A DNA stretch of 64,000 nucleotides from assembly GCF_004210375.1 (NCBI RefSeq), contig NC_134830.1, forward strand, positions 64,644,326-64,708,325, read 5' to 3'. Positions 44,332 to 59,300 of the stretch are shown one piece after another (the stretch's first letter is position 1; the number at the start of each line of letters is the position of its first letter). This stretch comes from Tachypleus tridentatus. Its lineage: Eukaryota > Arthropoda > Merostomata > Xiphosura > Limulidae. A model generated the notes under the pieces. The model searched no databases. It was not told the DNA's origin and worked only from the letters and a program-made list of their open reading frames with translations. Both the position numbers and the translations under genes were made by a program.

Positions 44332-47300
44332 CTGCCAACAAATGCAAGAAAAAAGGACCTATAAAGGATTTCCAGAATTATTAAACACAAAATTAATTAA
44401 ACATGAATGCACAGTATTATTTTTGGCACTATTCAAAATATTAAGTTGAAAATTTGTTTCTTTGTTTTTTTCTAATTTAATGCAAAGCTACATTAGGGGC
44501 ATCTGTGCCAGTCATCTCTTGTTTAGTAGTGTAAAACTAGAGGGAAGGCAGCTAGTCATCACCACCTACAGCCAACGTTTGGGCTGCTCTTTTACCAGGG
44601 AATAATGGGAATATGGGAATGACCATCACATTATAACATTCCCATAGCTAAAAGGGCAAGCATATTTGGTGGGATGGGAATTCAAACTCACGGCCCTCAG
44701 ATTACAAGTAAAGTACCCTTACCACCTGGCTATGTTAGGCCTAAATTGAAAATATTATGAATACGTTTTCCTCCTTCAAAATGTTCTAAAACTCAAATGA
44801 AATGTTTTTGTAACTATATTGTTTGAAATTGGTCCGATGCAAAATCACCATCTAAGATGTACCAAACTAATCTTACTTGGCTATAAAAGATATTACATAA
44901 TGTACATAATTTAGTTTTCCTAGTCCTAGGAGTGTAACTAAATAAATAGCCCTACAAGTTTTATAATTTTAATATACCATTTAATAAGTGGTTTTAAAGT
45001 AACTAACTTTAAGTACATGTAAAAACTGTGTTAAATGGGCACAAAAGGTAATAGTTTCTATTTATGCTGATAGATATGCACATTTCTTCACACACTGTCT
45101 GTGAAACTGCTTTATTTGTTACCCAGGAACATTTCAAAACATAGAAAAGCCCTTACGGTATAGGCTCACTGAATGTGTTTATGTGCAGACTTTCCATTAC
45201 AGGTTGTTTGGTTTCTTCAAGTGAAAACTGACTTGTTGGATAGGTGGGAAGCTTCTGAAAGGAAAAAAAAAAAAAGAAGAGAAAAAAGAGAGCAGTAAAA
45301 TTTCAACATAGATTTAAATACTCATTGATTTAGTTTTAAAATATATCTTAATACAAAACATTGAATTATTTCTCTTTCTGGATATATTCTTTTATATATT
45401 AAATTAAGTTTTGTGCTAACTATATTGAAACTGGAAGAAAAAGATTTACACTGTCATGTCCAAACTCGCTTCTAACATTTACTGTCCAAAATTCAAGAAA
45501 ACATCTAACATTCCACTTCAAGATGTTCAAGTAACTCAAAATTAGCATGACTGGAATTATGTATACTCTATACTTTTATCATTCAGCCACATTGCCTGAA
45601 GTTTACTCAAGAATAAAATGATTTTATACCTATCACTGTCCCTAGAATTTGACACTAACTAACTGCTAAAACAAGAAACTATATACAAAACAGTGTATAG
45701 TGTAATTAATATATTATCTATGCAAAAGAATGAGTACAAGTATCTATTTATAATACAGCTTAACAAAACAAAACTATTAAAATGTAGTTCTAAATATTCA
45801 ATAAAATTTCATGTTAAGTGAAAGTTTTACAGGAAATACCTAAATTTCATAAAGTCAGTAATTTTCTTAAAATCCTCATTTCCACTTAAACATAACTGAA
45901 CAAGGGAAACTGGCACTAAAAAAAACGTGACTATGTATATATGTAACTGAGCTTTAAGAAGTAGCAAAAAAAGGAAAAACTGCTTCATATTTTGATAAAT
46001 TAACAAGGCATTATTACTGCTTTAAAGTTAAATTACAATGTCTTGTGTGCATTGAGAATATAATAATCTTTACTGTAATAATTTGATAGAAAATAATTAT
46101 TTTAGTATTTAAGTTTAGCCAAATCAATTTTTTTTGTGCATTAAAAACAAAATAATTTCATTTTGAATATGTAGTTGATTTTATCTACTGTAATCTATAA
46201 AACAATGATATCATTTTGAACATACGAAAATTTCATTTGATCATACACACACATACCCACAAATAAATCAACATATTTAAAAGATACGTCAAAAAATACT
46301 GACCTATTATTTCAGGATGAAAAAAATATTTTAAAAGAGAGTAGGGACTTGTTACATATAACTTGTATGTTTCTTATGCAATGTATATTGATACTTTTAA
46401 GATTATTTATCTACCTAGTAATTTTCAAGACTGGTCATTAAACAGACATTCATTAGCAAAATCACCCTACAACACTATGGTAGACTAAAATGTATAGAAT
46501 TCGACAAAGTACATTCGTGGTTATATACTGACACATCTTTGGAAATCGAAGAAGGAACTCGATATACACTAAATAAGATAGAGGTTTCTATGTGCTTATG
46601 TAACTTAAACCACTTCACAATATTAAATTTAAGTAAGTAATTATACATATTAGTTATTTACAAATATTAACTAGATTTCTTAAATAGTAATAACTACATT
46701 GATCAAATGTGATAAGTATATTACATGAAGCTCTATCTTTCTTTGGTGTTTGAGAATTTTACCAACCAGACCAAGTTTAATTAGGGTTAAGGAAGAACAT
46801 AAAACATTGTTAGCAAAGAGAGTACTCGACTGAAGAAGTGAGCAAAATGGTATTGGAAATTTTTTGGTTTCCTTATTGCTCATAATTAAGACTCTTTAGT
46901 ATTAATTTCAATTATTATTGTAGAATTTTAGCAGCTCTGTTGACAAAAATTGTTAAGTAATTAAATGGATTTAAGATGAGGGTCAAGATAAGGGAAATTG
47001 AGAGTTAGGACATCCCTGATGGGCAATAAAAGGTCTCATGATGATGAAACTTAATTGAGTGGACAGCAACTGCTTGATGTAGAAACACAAGTGTAGAAGA
47101 CAATGTTTCAAATGTTTTTCACCTTTTCATCTTTGGACAAAAGGCAAAAACCTTTAAATGTCATCCTTTATACTTGTGAAGTTGACATCCATTCAACTAA
47201 GTTCATCATAAATACTCTGTCTAAACAATTTAAAGATCTAATGATGTCCCTTAATTTAATTAAAAAAAATATAAAATTTATCTCTTTAGAAGATGTAGCA

Positions 47301-50300
47301 TATAATACTATTGTATGTGTACTAAATATTCAAATAAATGATATACTTCAATTAGGTAGAAAAAAAAAAGATTAGATAAGAGAAATGAGAAATATATAAT
47401 AATACTTTTATGTCTACAAAAACAGTAAGTTATACACAACACAATCCATAAAATAATAATCTAGGTAAGGCACATTATCATAACCTATAAATAAAATGTG
47501 TATTAAGTATAAATAATTAATAAAAAACTCTGAAATCAAAATACAAGTATTTTTTTCAAAATTTCTAGTCATTGAACTTTAACACCATAATTAAAGAGCT
47601 TCATAACAAAATATTTATCGATCTCTAGACAATGTAATATAACTGATAACTTACTCTAAGCCTAGTATAATTCTAGTATAATATTTTAGTCATGGCATAG
47701 TGACTCACAGAACAGCTCCATGTTTTTTTTTTTCCAAGTACAAACTTTTAGCTCATAGTTCCATCTCTTGACCAATTTGAGATCTATTTATAGCCACAAC
47801 TACTGAGGATTACCTCTTTCTTATGTACTGCTTACAATTAAAATGTTATAGCATGTTAACTTCATCAAGAAAGTATAATAAAGAGTACTCTGGCCTGCAA
47901 AACCTGCTATGACAAATAATACTTAAGATATTTCCTATATAAAAAACATTCTTACCTTTGGTAAAGATGCAGCCTGAGTTTCAAGGTAACGAGTTTTGTC
48001 AATTGGGTAATTTGGAGTCTGACAAGAACTTACAGTACTATTTGTAATTTGGACACTAATAATCAGAAGAGAAAGATCAAATGTCATGAGTATATTTAAA
48101 TATTAATCAAAGGAAAAGCATAAATAACTATCAGTGGAAAAAAATAATCAACAAATGGTTGAGTATAAATATGATTTCACAGATTTCCAAAGCTTTCAAC
48201 TTGAAGCACAATATAAACTTCATACATTTAGAAGTCAGATATTTTTTCAGTGTTAACACAGAAGCCTGTGCAAGTAAAATGGTAAAATAAAAATAAATTC
48301 TGATTTATCTGGAGTAAATAAATAATCATTTTTCTTTTGTTTGTTTGCTTACACAAAGTTACACAAGGGCACATAAGCTACCCCTTATTTTGAAGTGACT
48401 GACTAGAGAGAAGTCAATCAGAGTCAACAGTATTCACTGTCAACTTCAGACCTTCTATTTTCTGAACAGATGACAAAAGTTGACCATTAAATATATAGCC
48501 TTCTCACAAGTGTGGACAGTATTTTTGGCAGTAATGAAATGCTGTTTTTAAAAAAATAGACCCTGGATTCATTGTAAGGGCACACCAACACCAATGAGCA
48601 AAGTCATGCCTAACAGAACATGATGGAAGCATTTCATGGTGTATATTGCCAATTTAGTTTTCAAACATTGTTTGAAGTTAGGAGTTATATTAAATGCAAG
48701 ATTCACTGTTTAATCCCATAAAGTCTTTACTGTTGAAGGAACTATAAATTGTATCTGGTTGAAACTGTAATTATTTTTAAACATGTTATCAGTTTAAAAC
48801 CTTATAAAAATGAAACTTCAGTATAGCTTTGAAAGAACTATGGATACTATAGCAAACTAAGTGAGTTGTTATACTATGAATACTTTATTTTTTAAAAATT
48901 TATCAAGAATATTTGCCATGATAAGTGTTTAGATGTTCTGCCCTTATTGAAGTAAAATACATTATATAAAATATGAAAATTATGCATACATTGGTGAGCT
49001 CACTCCTCAAGAATGCACAAAACAGATCCCATAATTCCTTAAAGAACAACCTAATAAATTTCAAACTAAATGACACAGTGTAAGGATCAAAGTTGGGTTA
49101 TTTCCCACTTTTAAGGGCATTTTTTTCTCTGGTCCTAAGAAGTGGTTGTACCAATAGGTAAATAATATGATAAATTTGTAATTACATAATACATCACAGA
49201 CAAACAAAAAATTCTCAAAGTTATGTATATTTCCTACTTACTGTACAGGACTTGCTGGAGGTCTTGGAGATTTTGGAGAGACTGATACTGAATCTAGAAA
49301 TATCACCAAACAACACTATTATAAGCCTGAGTAAATAAAATATATTTTATTAAAAATTGGTTAAGCATTAGAATAACTTTCTTGTCTTATAGACACTTAG
49401 TATAACAAAAGAAATTAAAAAAATTATTACACTCAATATGACTCTTTTTAAATAAATGCTATCTGCTGTTGGCCTGTAATACACTTATAAGGTGATCAGT
49501 AAAGATTATACTCAGAGTACACATGGTTAGGCAGCAAAGTTTGATGACTTATAATGCTAGGAACCAGGTTTTGATAATTGTGATGGGCACGGCACAGATA
49601 GCCCATCGTGTAGCTTTGTGCTTAAATATAAACAAATAAATGTGTGGTTGAGTGCAAAGACACACACCTGCCAGTTTCTATGATGAAATTTTCTGCATAA
49701 TGCTAAAAAAGCTATTCATTCTATTTGATATTGTAACAAAGAAGTATCAGAGAATTCAGATCTAAACAAATGTTTGTTACATTTCAGAAATTATCATCAT
49801 CATTATGGCTGATAATTATTTCTAGAAAATTAAGATAAAAACATTCAAAACTTAACAAAGATGTGACAATAAAATCTGTTGAATACATAGATGGGTATTC
49901 AATTTCTAGTTTTGGTGAATTACACATCGCTCCAATGTTACTGGTGTTGTTTGTCATGGCTCTTAATTTGTCAATTGATGACACCTGCTCACATACTGTT
50001 AGCTCATTGAAAACCCAACTTCCTTAACCTGAAGATGACCTAGGAAGGTCAAAATGCTTTTCTCTCCTTATCAATAAAAGTGTTAATACCCATACCAGCT
50101 GTTCTGAGGCACATACAAAACCTAACTTTGTTTTAAGTTTTGTATTCAGTATGGATTATTTTTGGTAATTAGTTTGGGAAAACGAAAACAATTAACACAC
50201 TTGTGAGGAATGATTTGGAGCACTTTTAAAGTGGTGACCTTGTGCTATACTAAGAGCTACTACCTTCTAACAAGTGGTATTAGGTTTCTCACTTTTAGTC

Positions 50301-53300
50301 ACGACTGTCACTAATGCTTTCATGGTTCACTGGTTTTTCTGTATTTTGAAAACCTAGGTTTCAAATATTTCTTTATTTCTATGACTAAATATTATTTGTT
50401 ACACATATAAAATACATATTAATAAGAGACTTTCCTATGAACAATTTTATTAAGAGCAGTAATGTGGCTGTACCTACTTATGCAGCCCACTTTTTCTCTT
50501 GCAAGTTCAGTATAAGAGCAATATATTTTATAGACTGCATGCTTTTGTTGATCTTGATATATATTAGTCCAGCAGGCCTATTTATTATTTCAACAACAAT
50601 TATTCAATCATTGAAAGCATACAGCTTCTAAAAATAAAGAACTTACACACACTCATTACATTATAAATGCATACTGCATACATACTATATTATTTTAGTA
50701 TAAAACTTCCAACACTAGCCAAGTAACATTGGAACAGTACTAATGCAGTACACAAACAAACTAAACGTTTTCTACTTTCCAATAGTATTAAGATATGTTT
50801 TGGAATTAGTTGGATATTCTGGTATGTAGAGTTGTCACAAAACCCATGATTAAGAATGTTGTTAAGTGAATTTGTTCCTTTGTTATTCCTTGATAGATAA
50901 CACAAGAATGCTGTATGTTGTGCAATAATGTAGATAAACATGTACTTCAACTGTAGATCAGGTACTAACTCAAGGTTACAAACTCTCTTATGTTTCAATG
51001 GAATTGACCAAGACTGACATAAGTGGCATGTGTCTGGAAAATACTGTATTACATATAAATGTTGGAGATATCCCATACTATAAAATTTTAAAAAACCAGA
51101 AAACAGCTAAAGTGGGATAGAAAAATTATATGATTTGAAAACAAAGTTTTGTCATAGTTAATGTGGCATCATTAGGTACTTAGCATGACAATTGAAAAGA
51201 TATAAATGGAATTGGTGATGTAATTAACATAAAATTAAGCTTAGCATAAATATAAACTTTTCCCTTGTGTTTTATTTACTGAAGATTTGTGTTCCTTTAT
51301 TAAAGTAGCTTCTTTTATTTTAGATTTATTAATATTAGGTTCCCAACAAATAATTCTAAGAATTTTATTTTCACTACATTGTCTTAGATATTTAAAATCT
51401 TGGTAGACAAATGACAGAGCTTTCTATGTTTTGTTATTCTAGTATTTAAATTCTTAGAAGTCTTTCCTACATGAGATTCATATAGCCCACACATTTTACA
51501 CTATAAACCTCTTCTTTCTCAACATTAATTGGTTTAATTCCATTTTTGAAGATTATATTCAATTTTTTTCCTGGTAAAAAATAAATTTACCTAAATTTGA
51601 AATTTTTACATCCTTTCTGTTTTTACCACAGTATTTTTATCATATTTGATAGGCTAGGTACATAAGGAATTACACAATAAACCAAATTATCTAAATGACA
51701 TTTTCTTCTAGTCAACCTATCAGCTCTTAAGTATTTTCTAACCACATTATTAGGGTAATCACTCTTCTTCACCAATAACTTTTCCTGATAATATACTTCC
51801 TTATTAAACTTTTTTTGAACTGTAATTAGTTTTTACAATAGCTGATAAAGTTATTATAATTCCTATTTTTTTTTAGATTTGTGATGAGCTGATGACCAAT
51901 TCAAGTAAAGACCAGTATGCATCTCTTTTCTAAATATCTTTGTTTTAAAACCATTATTAATCCTACTAACCATGACTTTGAAAAACAATAACTCACCTTT
52001 TTTTTCATTCTCATAGGTAAATATAATATTAGAGTGTAGTGAATTTCAAAGTATTAAAAACTATTCAACAGTATGCCCAGAAATAAAACTAGTAAATGTA
52101 TCATCAACATATCTGACAAAAGCATAATCCTAGATTAACCACAATTTTAACTTTATAATCAAGCATGCTCACAAAAATGTTAGCCAGAACAAGTGCTGCT
52201 GGACTGCTCATACTTATTCCCTCAATCTGGTCATAAAATACTTCATTAAATTAAAATACAATTTATGTTGATGTAAAAAATTAACATTCATTTCAAAACA
52301 TCTGAAGGAAGTTGTGTTCTTAGATTTTCATCTTATACAAAACATAATCAATGGATAAGTAAAAACTATAAGACTCAATGTACCTAATAACTTGGTGAAA
52401 TGTTCTCTATTTTTTATAACACATTTTCTCTGTAATGAATAAGGTCTCAATATACAAGGTAATAATGTACCTAGAGTATATTAAAATGCACCTCTAGTGG
52501 ATACAATAAGTCTGAAAGACACATCTTGTTTATGTATGTGATGATGCCACATTAAACTCTCTCAATACAGGCTATCTGACTGACCATATGACCTCTTGAT
52601 ACTCATTTGAAGTCTTTTTTAGATTTAATACTTCTGACTTTCGTGTAATTCCTAAAACCTTTTAAATGCATTTCAAACTTCTTTCAGTAAAACACTTTAG
52701 TGTTATTTTTTCCCTACCATATCTGAAAACAGAATTGGTAAATTCTTGTAATAACCAAAAATAAAAAAATCAAAACAAATCTAAATTACCCTTTTTTCTT
52801 TCATGGATGATTTCAAATGGTAACAAGAAACTACATTAATTTATCCAAAGATCTCTGAGTTTGTAACAGCATACATCTATTTACAATTAAATTTTATTTC
52901 TTAGTGCCTTTTGAGCTATGTTATGTCCAACTACTATCCTTGCCACTATAAGTTGTAAATCACTTGAGACATGTGCAGCTCACATTATACTATTAAATTA
53001 CATTAACCCATGAGCTACTACAAGTTGCTTGGGTGCATGCTTTATGAAACACTTTTATTATATTATTGTTATTTATTTTACTTAACTAATCTAAAAAGAT
53101 CCATATTCTTATACTTTAGTTACCTTTATAATTATACATAAAGAATAAACATGAAAAACAAGAAATGCTTAATCTTTTTTCTTCCTCTTGATTGTTGAAG
53201 AGAGTTAACCCTAATTTTTGTCGTATACTAATCATAATATTGCACTTAATAATTTTTATTTAAATAAATAATGTATAAAACAATATAGACTAAAAACATT

Positions 53301-56300
53301 CAAACTGGAGACAAGAATCGTTACAATTTCATCAAACCTAGTTGTTAACCTTCCCATGGAATGATGTTGGTACTTTGTGTGAAACTGACATTTAACCATT
53401 CAGAATATAATATTATACAATAAGTCATTTTACAGATGAAAACCTTGACTTTATGTTGATAATATATAATTAGACATAAGACAGAACCATTAACAAATTA
53501 GGAAAGAAAGAATGAAACAGGTAGGTGTGAAAGGAGAGGTGTGATTTTATTTTCAATAGCTCTATAACCAAACAAAATTAACACTATAATAAATGTGGTT
53601 TGTCTGTGCAAAGACAATTCTGCAATGTAATTTATGATTATTTTCATACCTTTTTGAGAGATGATGGATAAAACAAGAAAGATGGCATGTTAAAAGAAAA
53701 TGGGTCATTATGTCACACTAGCAGAAATTTGGGATTTTTTAAAATATTACCTTGCAGAATTATGAACTTATAACTTGTATACTATTAAAATATGGGTTAT
53801 TAGATAATATTTTATGCTATTCTGATTCATATAATGTAGAAAAAGGTTTTAAAAAATTTAAATGTAAGACATTAAAACCTTGTTTTATGCACAATAAAGG
53901 ATACCCTTGGCAATAGGGTTAGCAGTTGCAAAACATTGTTTTAGATATTTTTTTCTATCTCATTTTAGTTTTTTCTGAATTTTAAAATAAGTACTATATC
54001 ATTTGGTATATAATGCTGTGATCTATTAATTAGCTCTCTCTCTCACTTATGTTCAAGCCCTAAGTTTGGTTAATGAAGTTTAACTCTTTCCATAAACAGT
54101 AATACTCCTCAAAAACCTAACCTGTAAAATTAAGTAGTTCATAATAAACTTCTTTATAAGTTGTTACGAAATTCTGAAAGTTAACTATCAAGTGAAGACA
54201 CCAGTTTTCACCTTATGAACTTATCTAACTTTGTTTTTGTTAATAAGGATAAAAAAATATTTTATAACAAATATCTTGTCAAATCTTCTGTGTTCTGTGA
54301 ATTTCTGGGAAACTAATTTAACATGAATATACTATACTGCCATGCACAGTACACTGATGGGAAAAGAAGATATTCATAAGATGAGTACAGCTAACAAACA
54401 AGGCTATGGAGGCAGGCTTTTTCACTCTTATGTTGATTAGTCCATAAGCCCAAATTTTTAAAGATGAAAATAGCCTATTTCTCTTTCTATATAAAAAAAC
54501 AACAACAACTAGGTATTAGCACTCCATAAGTTGTGATGAGGCAGGAATTTGTGACAAGATTCTTCTTTGTAAGGCACACAGTACATGTAACAATATGGTA
54601 ATGGCTTGAGCTTAAGAAAAAATGCTCTATATAACTAACTATGAGTTAGATATAATGACTTCTACAGACAAAAACCATTACAAATCTTATAGGCTTTACC
54701 TTACCTTCTTAATAAAATGCACCAGTTAATTTAAGTTGCTTAATAAAACTGCTTTTGATGAAATTAACAAATTTAAGTCAAATAATATAAGGCTAAATGA
54801 TGTGCTAATAAATAAAACATGATTCTATACAATTAGGACATTTTAAGATTTTGATCAGTCTTTCTGTAAGTACCACTCAAGTTAAATAAATGTAATGCCA
54901 GAGACCCAGGTACATATCATTTCTGTGTTAATGTTTTTACAGTAAGGTACCTATAGAGTAAAACTTACGCATTTCTTCAGGCTCACGGAATACTTCCAAA
55001 TATGCTGATGGTACAATGCCCTTTTTATTCCCAATTCTTCCTTCATACCAGTTTTGATCCACTTTTCCAGTCAGGATTACAGTTTCACCCTAAATATTGA
55101 ATTAAAAATGGCTGTCTTGGACACCAACCTAACAGAAATTCTTAGATGCTAGGTTTCTGTTTAAAATTCATTGTAGCAACAAAAAATTATATTTCTTATT
55201 CATCCTGTAGATAAACACCTGTTTAACCTCACTGCAACATGAACAATGACTTGATTGATAAGGTAATCAAAAACAAGTTTTAAATTGTAACATATAATAC
55301 TAAGAAACAATGTGGCTAGAACAACAAACAAAACTTTTGATAACTTTTTGGCTTTAATACACAACTACAAGAAATTAATTTGATTCAGAGTGATCCTACA
55401 ATTGACCCCTTAAGGCAAAATTAATGCCATGTTAATCAAAGAGTAAATTTTTCTACAGGGATATAATATCTTTGACTTGTGTCACCTCATGATTAATTTT
55501 ACCCTTTATATATAAAGTGCAGCATTAAACTTAATTTACTAAGTTTGGAAAACTACAGTTACTATTACTATGCTATCTTTGTCATTCACAATCAGTGTCT
55601 ACATAAATTTAGAAAAAAGTATGACTCAAGAATGATAATATCGACATTTCTCACCTTTCTATTATTTCTACATTAGCAACTAGATCATTTGACCTAATTA
55701 TTACTCATTTTAAGTTTTAACAATTTTGAATACTCTCTTTAAAGAGGAGTAGCTTTACTAACTTACACATACTGTTATCTTCTATTATTGATCACTCTTG
55801 CATCCATCAATTTATGTATGACTTGTTTTAATTTTTTTTGTGAAATTTAAAACACATTAAACAACAAGTAGGAGGTGATTAAAAATCTACAACTGAAGTT
55901 TGGTAAAAAAAAAAAAAAAAAAAGAAGAATGAAAACTTTATCACATCAAATTAAAGAAAGAGGCCAGGTTGGAGATTAATATAGATGTCCTCTGTATAAG
56001 GATCTTCTTACAAAGTATGGCAGTAAGCAACCTTTTTATAATTATGTAAAGAAGTTACTCACTACTTCCTAAGATTGTCTAAGCTCACAATATCCTAAAT
56101 ATCCAGAGTATGAATACGATGGTTCAAGTGTTAATGATGATGATAATTTACTTAAAGACAAATTTAAGAGAACTATTTCATTAAAAGCAAAGCTGTTATT
56201 GTAGTGTTGTTAAGTAAGTTTCTATACTCTACATTATAGTTCAGTGTTGAGTGTGAAAGTTATCTGAATCCCGAAAACTGTTTGCATTAACCTTCATGGC

Positions 56301-59300
56301 AGAGATGCAGAGAACTCTGTAGCTGACAAAAGTACATAACCTAAACTTGGTGCCATAGTTGAATAACACTGAATGAGTTCATAAATATTAACACTATAAT
56401 CTTACAAGAAAGATAATTTGCACAGTATTTCACATATCTATACCAAACAACCAGTAAAATGCAGTAACAAACATGATGAATATATAAAATTTTATATTAA
56501 ACTTGTGTAGTAACATACCTTGAATACAGAAAGTTCCACTGACGTCTGGGCTCGAAAATTGTACTTTGCTCTTGCTTCACCTTCTGTGGCTTTTCGAGGC
56601 TGAAGATGAGCATTTTCTGGTGGGATAATCTGAACCAAAAAGAGTATATGTACAGGTTATACAGAAATTTCATAAACTCTAAATTCAGTTCCAATTACAC
56701 CCATCTGACAAGTCAGAAATTATTTAAGACAACCTCAGTTAATTACTTTAGAACAGTTTTACTTGTGGCTGTCTAATAACTTTATTAGACCAATCATTTA
56801 AAATTCAATTTATGCTAAAACTTGTCTGATAATTCAAGAAGTGTCTAAAACACTTTAAGTTTAACTTAAATGTCTTCTTAAAAATGATTTTTTGTATGTA
56901 TTTGTCTGATATTATTGGCACTACCTACCTTCAATTAATTTTATAATAAATTTTACATCAAAATTAATAAATACACATGCCTTAAGAAACAATTCATATA
57001 AAATAATGATAAGTAATTTAATAACAAAGGTATCATGAAAATATACTTGTACTAGAAGTTTAAAAAAAAGACATAAATTAACTTTGTGTATTTGCAAATA
57101 TAAAGAGAAAATAATTATAAAAGTTATATCCAGAATTTGGTTTTTGGTGGCTAACTGATAAGTTCAGGGTTCAATCCCTGTTGTGGAGACAGATCAGATG
57201 GCTTTAGGTCTTACCTCTACGTATTTTATAGGAAAAATGCCAATCATTCCATGATGTTCACCTTGATACCAGTTCTTGTCAATTTCCTTAGTCACATACA
57301 CAATATCTCCTTTATTCAATGATAGCTCTCTGCAAGTTAAAGAAATATATATGCATAAAATGTAAAAAATAAATAAAAACCTGAATCAGTTATAAAATTT
57401 ATCTGTGTTTAGTTAAGACATACAAAAATATAAAGCAGCATTTTTCATTACTTTATAATAATTTAACAATGTTATACATACGAACCCATTTTTCCACATA
57501 AATAATCTATTGTGAAAGATACAACTTGAAAGATATTGTTTTTAGTTGAAAAAAACAACAATGTGCAACTTTAACATTTGTAGTTATCCAGTGTGAACAG
57601 CTATCTTTAATGCAAGTATTAAAATTAGAATATGAAATTATTCCTATCAATGTAGAGTCAAGTAATATCAATTTTGACTATTTCATCACAGAGACTGCAT
57701 AAAATTACTACAGGAAAAAAATTTCTAAAAGTATTTAATGGAAAAGCCAATCTTACTTTGCCCTTGTAAAAAGGTAGAGTGAACTTTCTACTTTTGATCT
57801 ACTTATGTGAGCATGTTTTAATAGATAGGTATGATACATTCTGCATTAAATGGTATATTTCCATATTAAACAAAAATTATGTATTTTAATTTAAAATGTA
57901 AAGAGCTAAAAAAACAATCCATTAATTTAATTACCACATAAGGATTACTACTTTCAATACATTATGAGTTTCTTTTATTTATAATGCAATCATACAATTT
58001 TTATTAAGGATCACTTGAAATAGAGGTAAATGTTTCACAAAACTACTGAGATCATAAGTTATCTATCAGCAGTGCCAAAGTTTGTTTAAAATGTTATCTG
58101 ATTCACCTACTAAAGAAACTATTTTAAAATCTTCTCTGATATTACTTTCTACTCACCCACATATAATGCATGTTTTAGGACATTTAAGAAGTTTGCCCCC
58201 AGAGTATTTTGTGATGTATAATTTTTCAAAATGATAGAGGTTTAAGTACTTTGAAAACATTTTTGCATAGCTTTAGATTACATGGGAAATACAACTTACT
58301 GTACGTAGTTGCTTTTATAAAGTTACAGTTACTTTAATCAAAGCTTGTTTAGTTATACCTTTAGATAATCAGTTGATATAGAACCTGATTCAGTTCTGAT
58401 TTGTATGAGGACACATGTAGCAATATTTAACATAAAAAGTTAAATGTCCAGCTAGTTGATCCACCTGCCTATGAAGGTCTTTCAAAATTTCACTTTCATA
58501 AATATTAGGAAAAGATCTTAGCTACAGTTTCTTTCACATATCTTCTTATTTCACTGCTTAGTGTTCACTTTGCGAGTAATTGCACTCTTTACTCAAATGA
58601 CTTGTACATAATTCAACTGTAATTTCTTTGCATGATATACCTATACTTTACACTAGACATTTAATATTCAAAGCTTACTCACTTTCCTGTTGACTAAAAT
58701 ATCAAATGAATACAAAAACTGAACGTGAATTTTACCTTGGTGTTTGAGCTGTGAAGTTGTAGAGTACTTTTGCCATATTACGAACCTCAGGAGTCTTAGG
58801 AGGTGGAGTAGCTTGTGGTTCATATGGGTTGTCATATCGATCTAAAGGTATGGGAGATTTCTGTGATGGCCTGCAAAGAAGAAGTATATAAACAATCAAA
58901 ATAACATGAATTATTGTAAGTCCAAGAACTAACTATTTTGTTCCATATAAAAGTAGATAAAACTGTTAAATGCCCATTCAGTAAAGAAAATTGGGCAAAA
59001 GACAATTATTTCAAAAATGACCGTATGTAGTTTTAAAGGTTTACTGTGCAAGTTAAAGTATAATACTTTAAATCAACAAACAATATCGTACAAACATGGC
59101 TGTTGCAGTTATACCATTATATATAAAATACTCCTAAAAATAGTCTGACATTTTCCAAAATTGTAAAAAAAACAACAATAAACACTTAAATATTTTGACA
59201 AACACATGCTCTTCTACAGATTTAGAGTGCAGATATAAATATATTCAACATACATGAAGTTATCTGTATGTCTCCTCATTTCAATCTCTGTAATAAGTTT

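Noticed and set aside
50690-51076. 128-codon minus frame as an alternative SORBS exon
   Set aside because: No SH3 or linker similarity, no phase-compatible splice sites, and composition like its surroundings.
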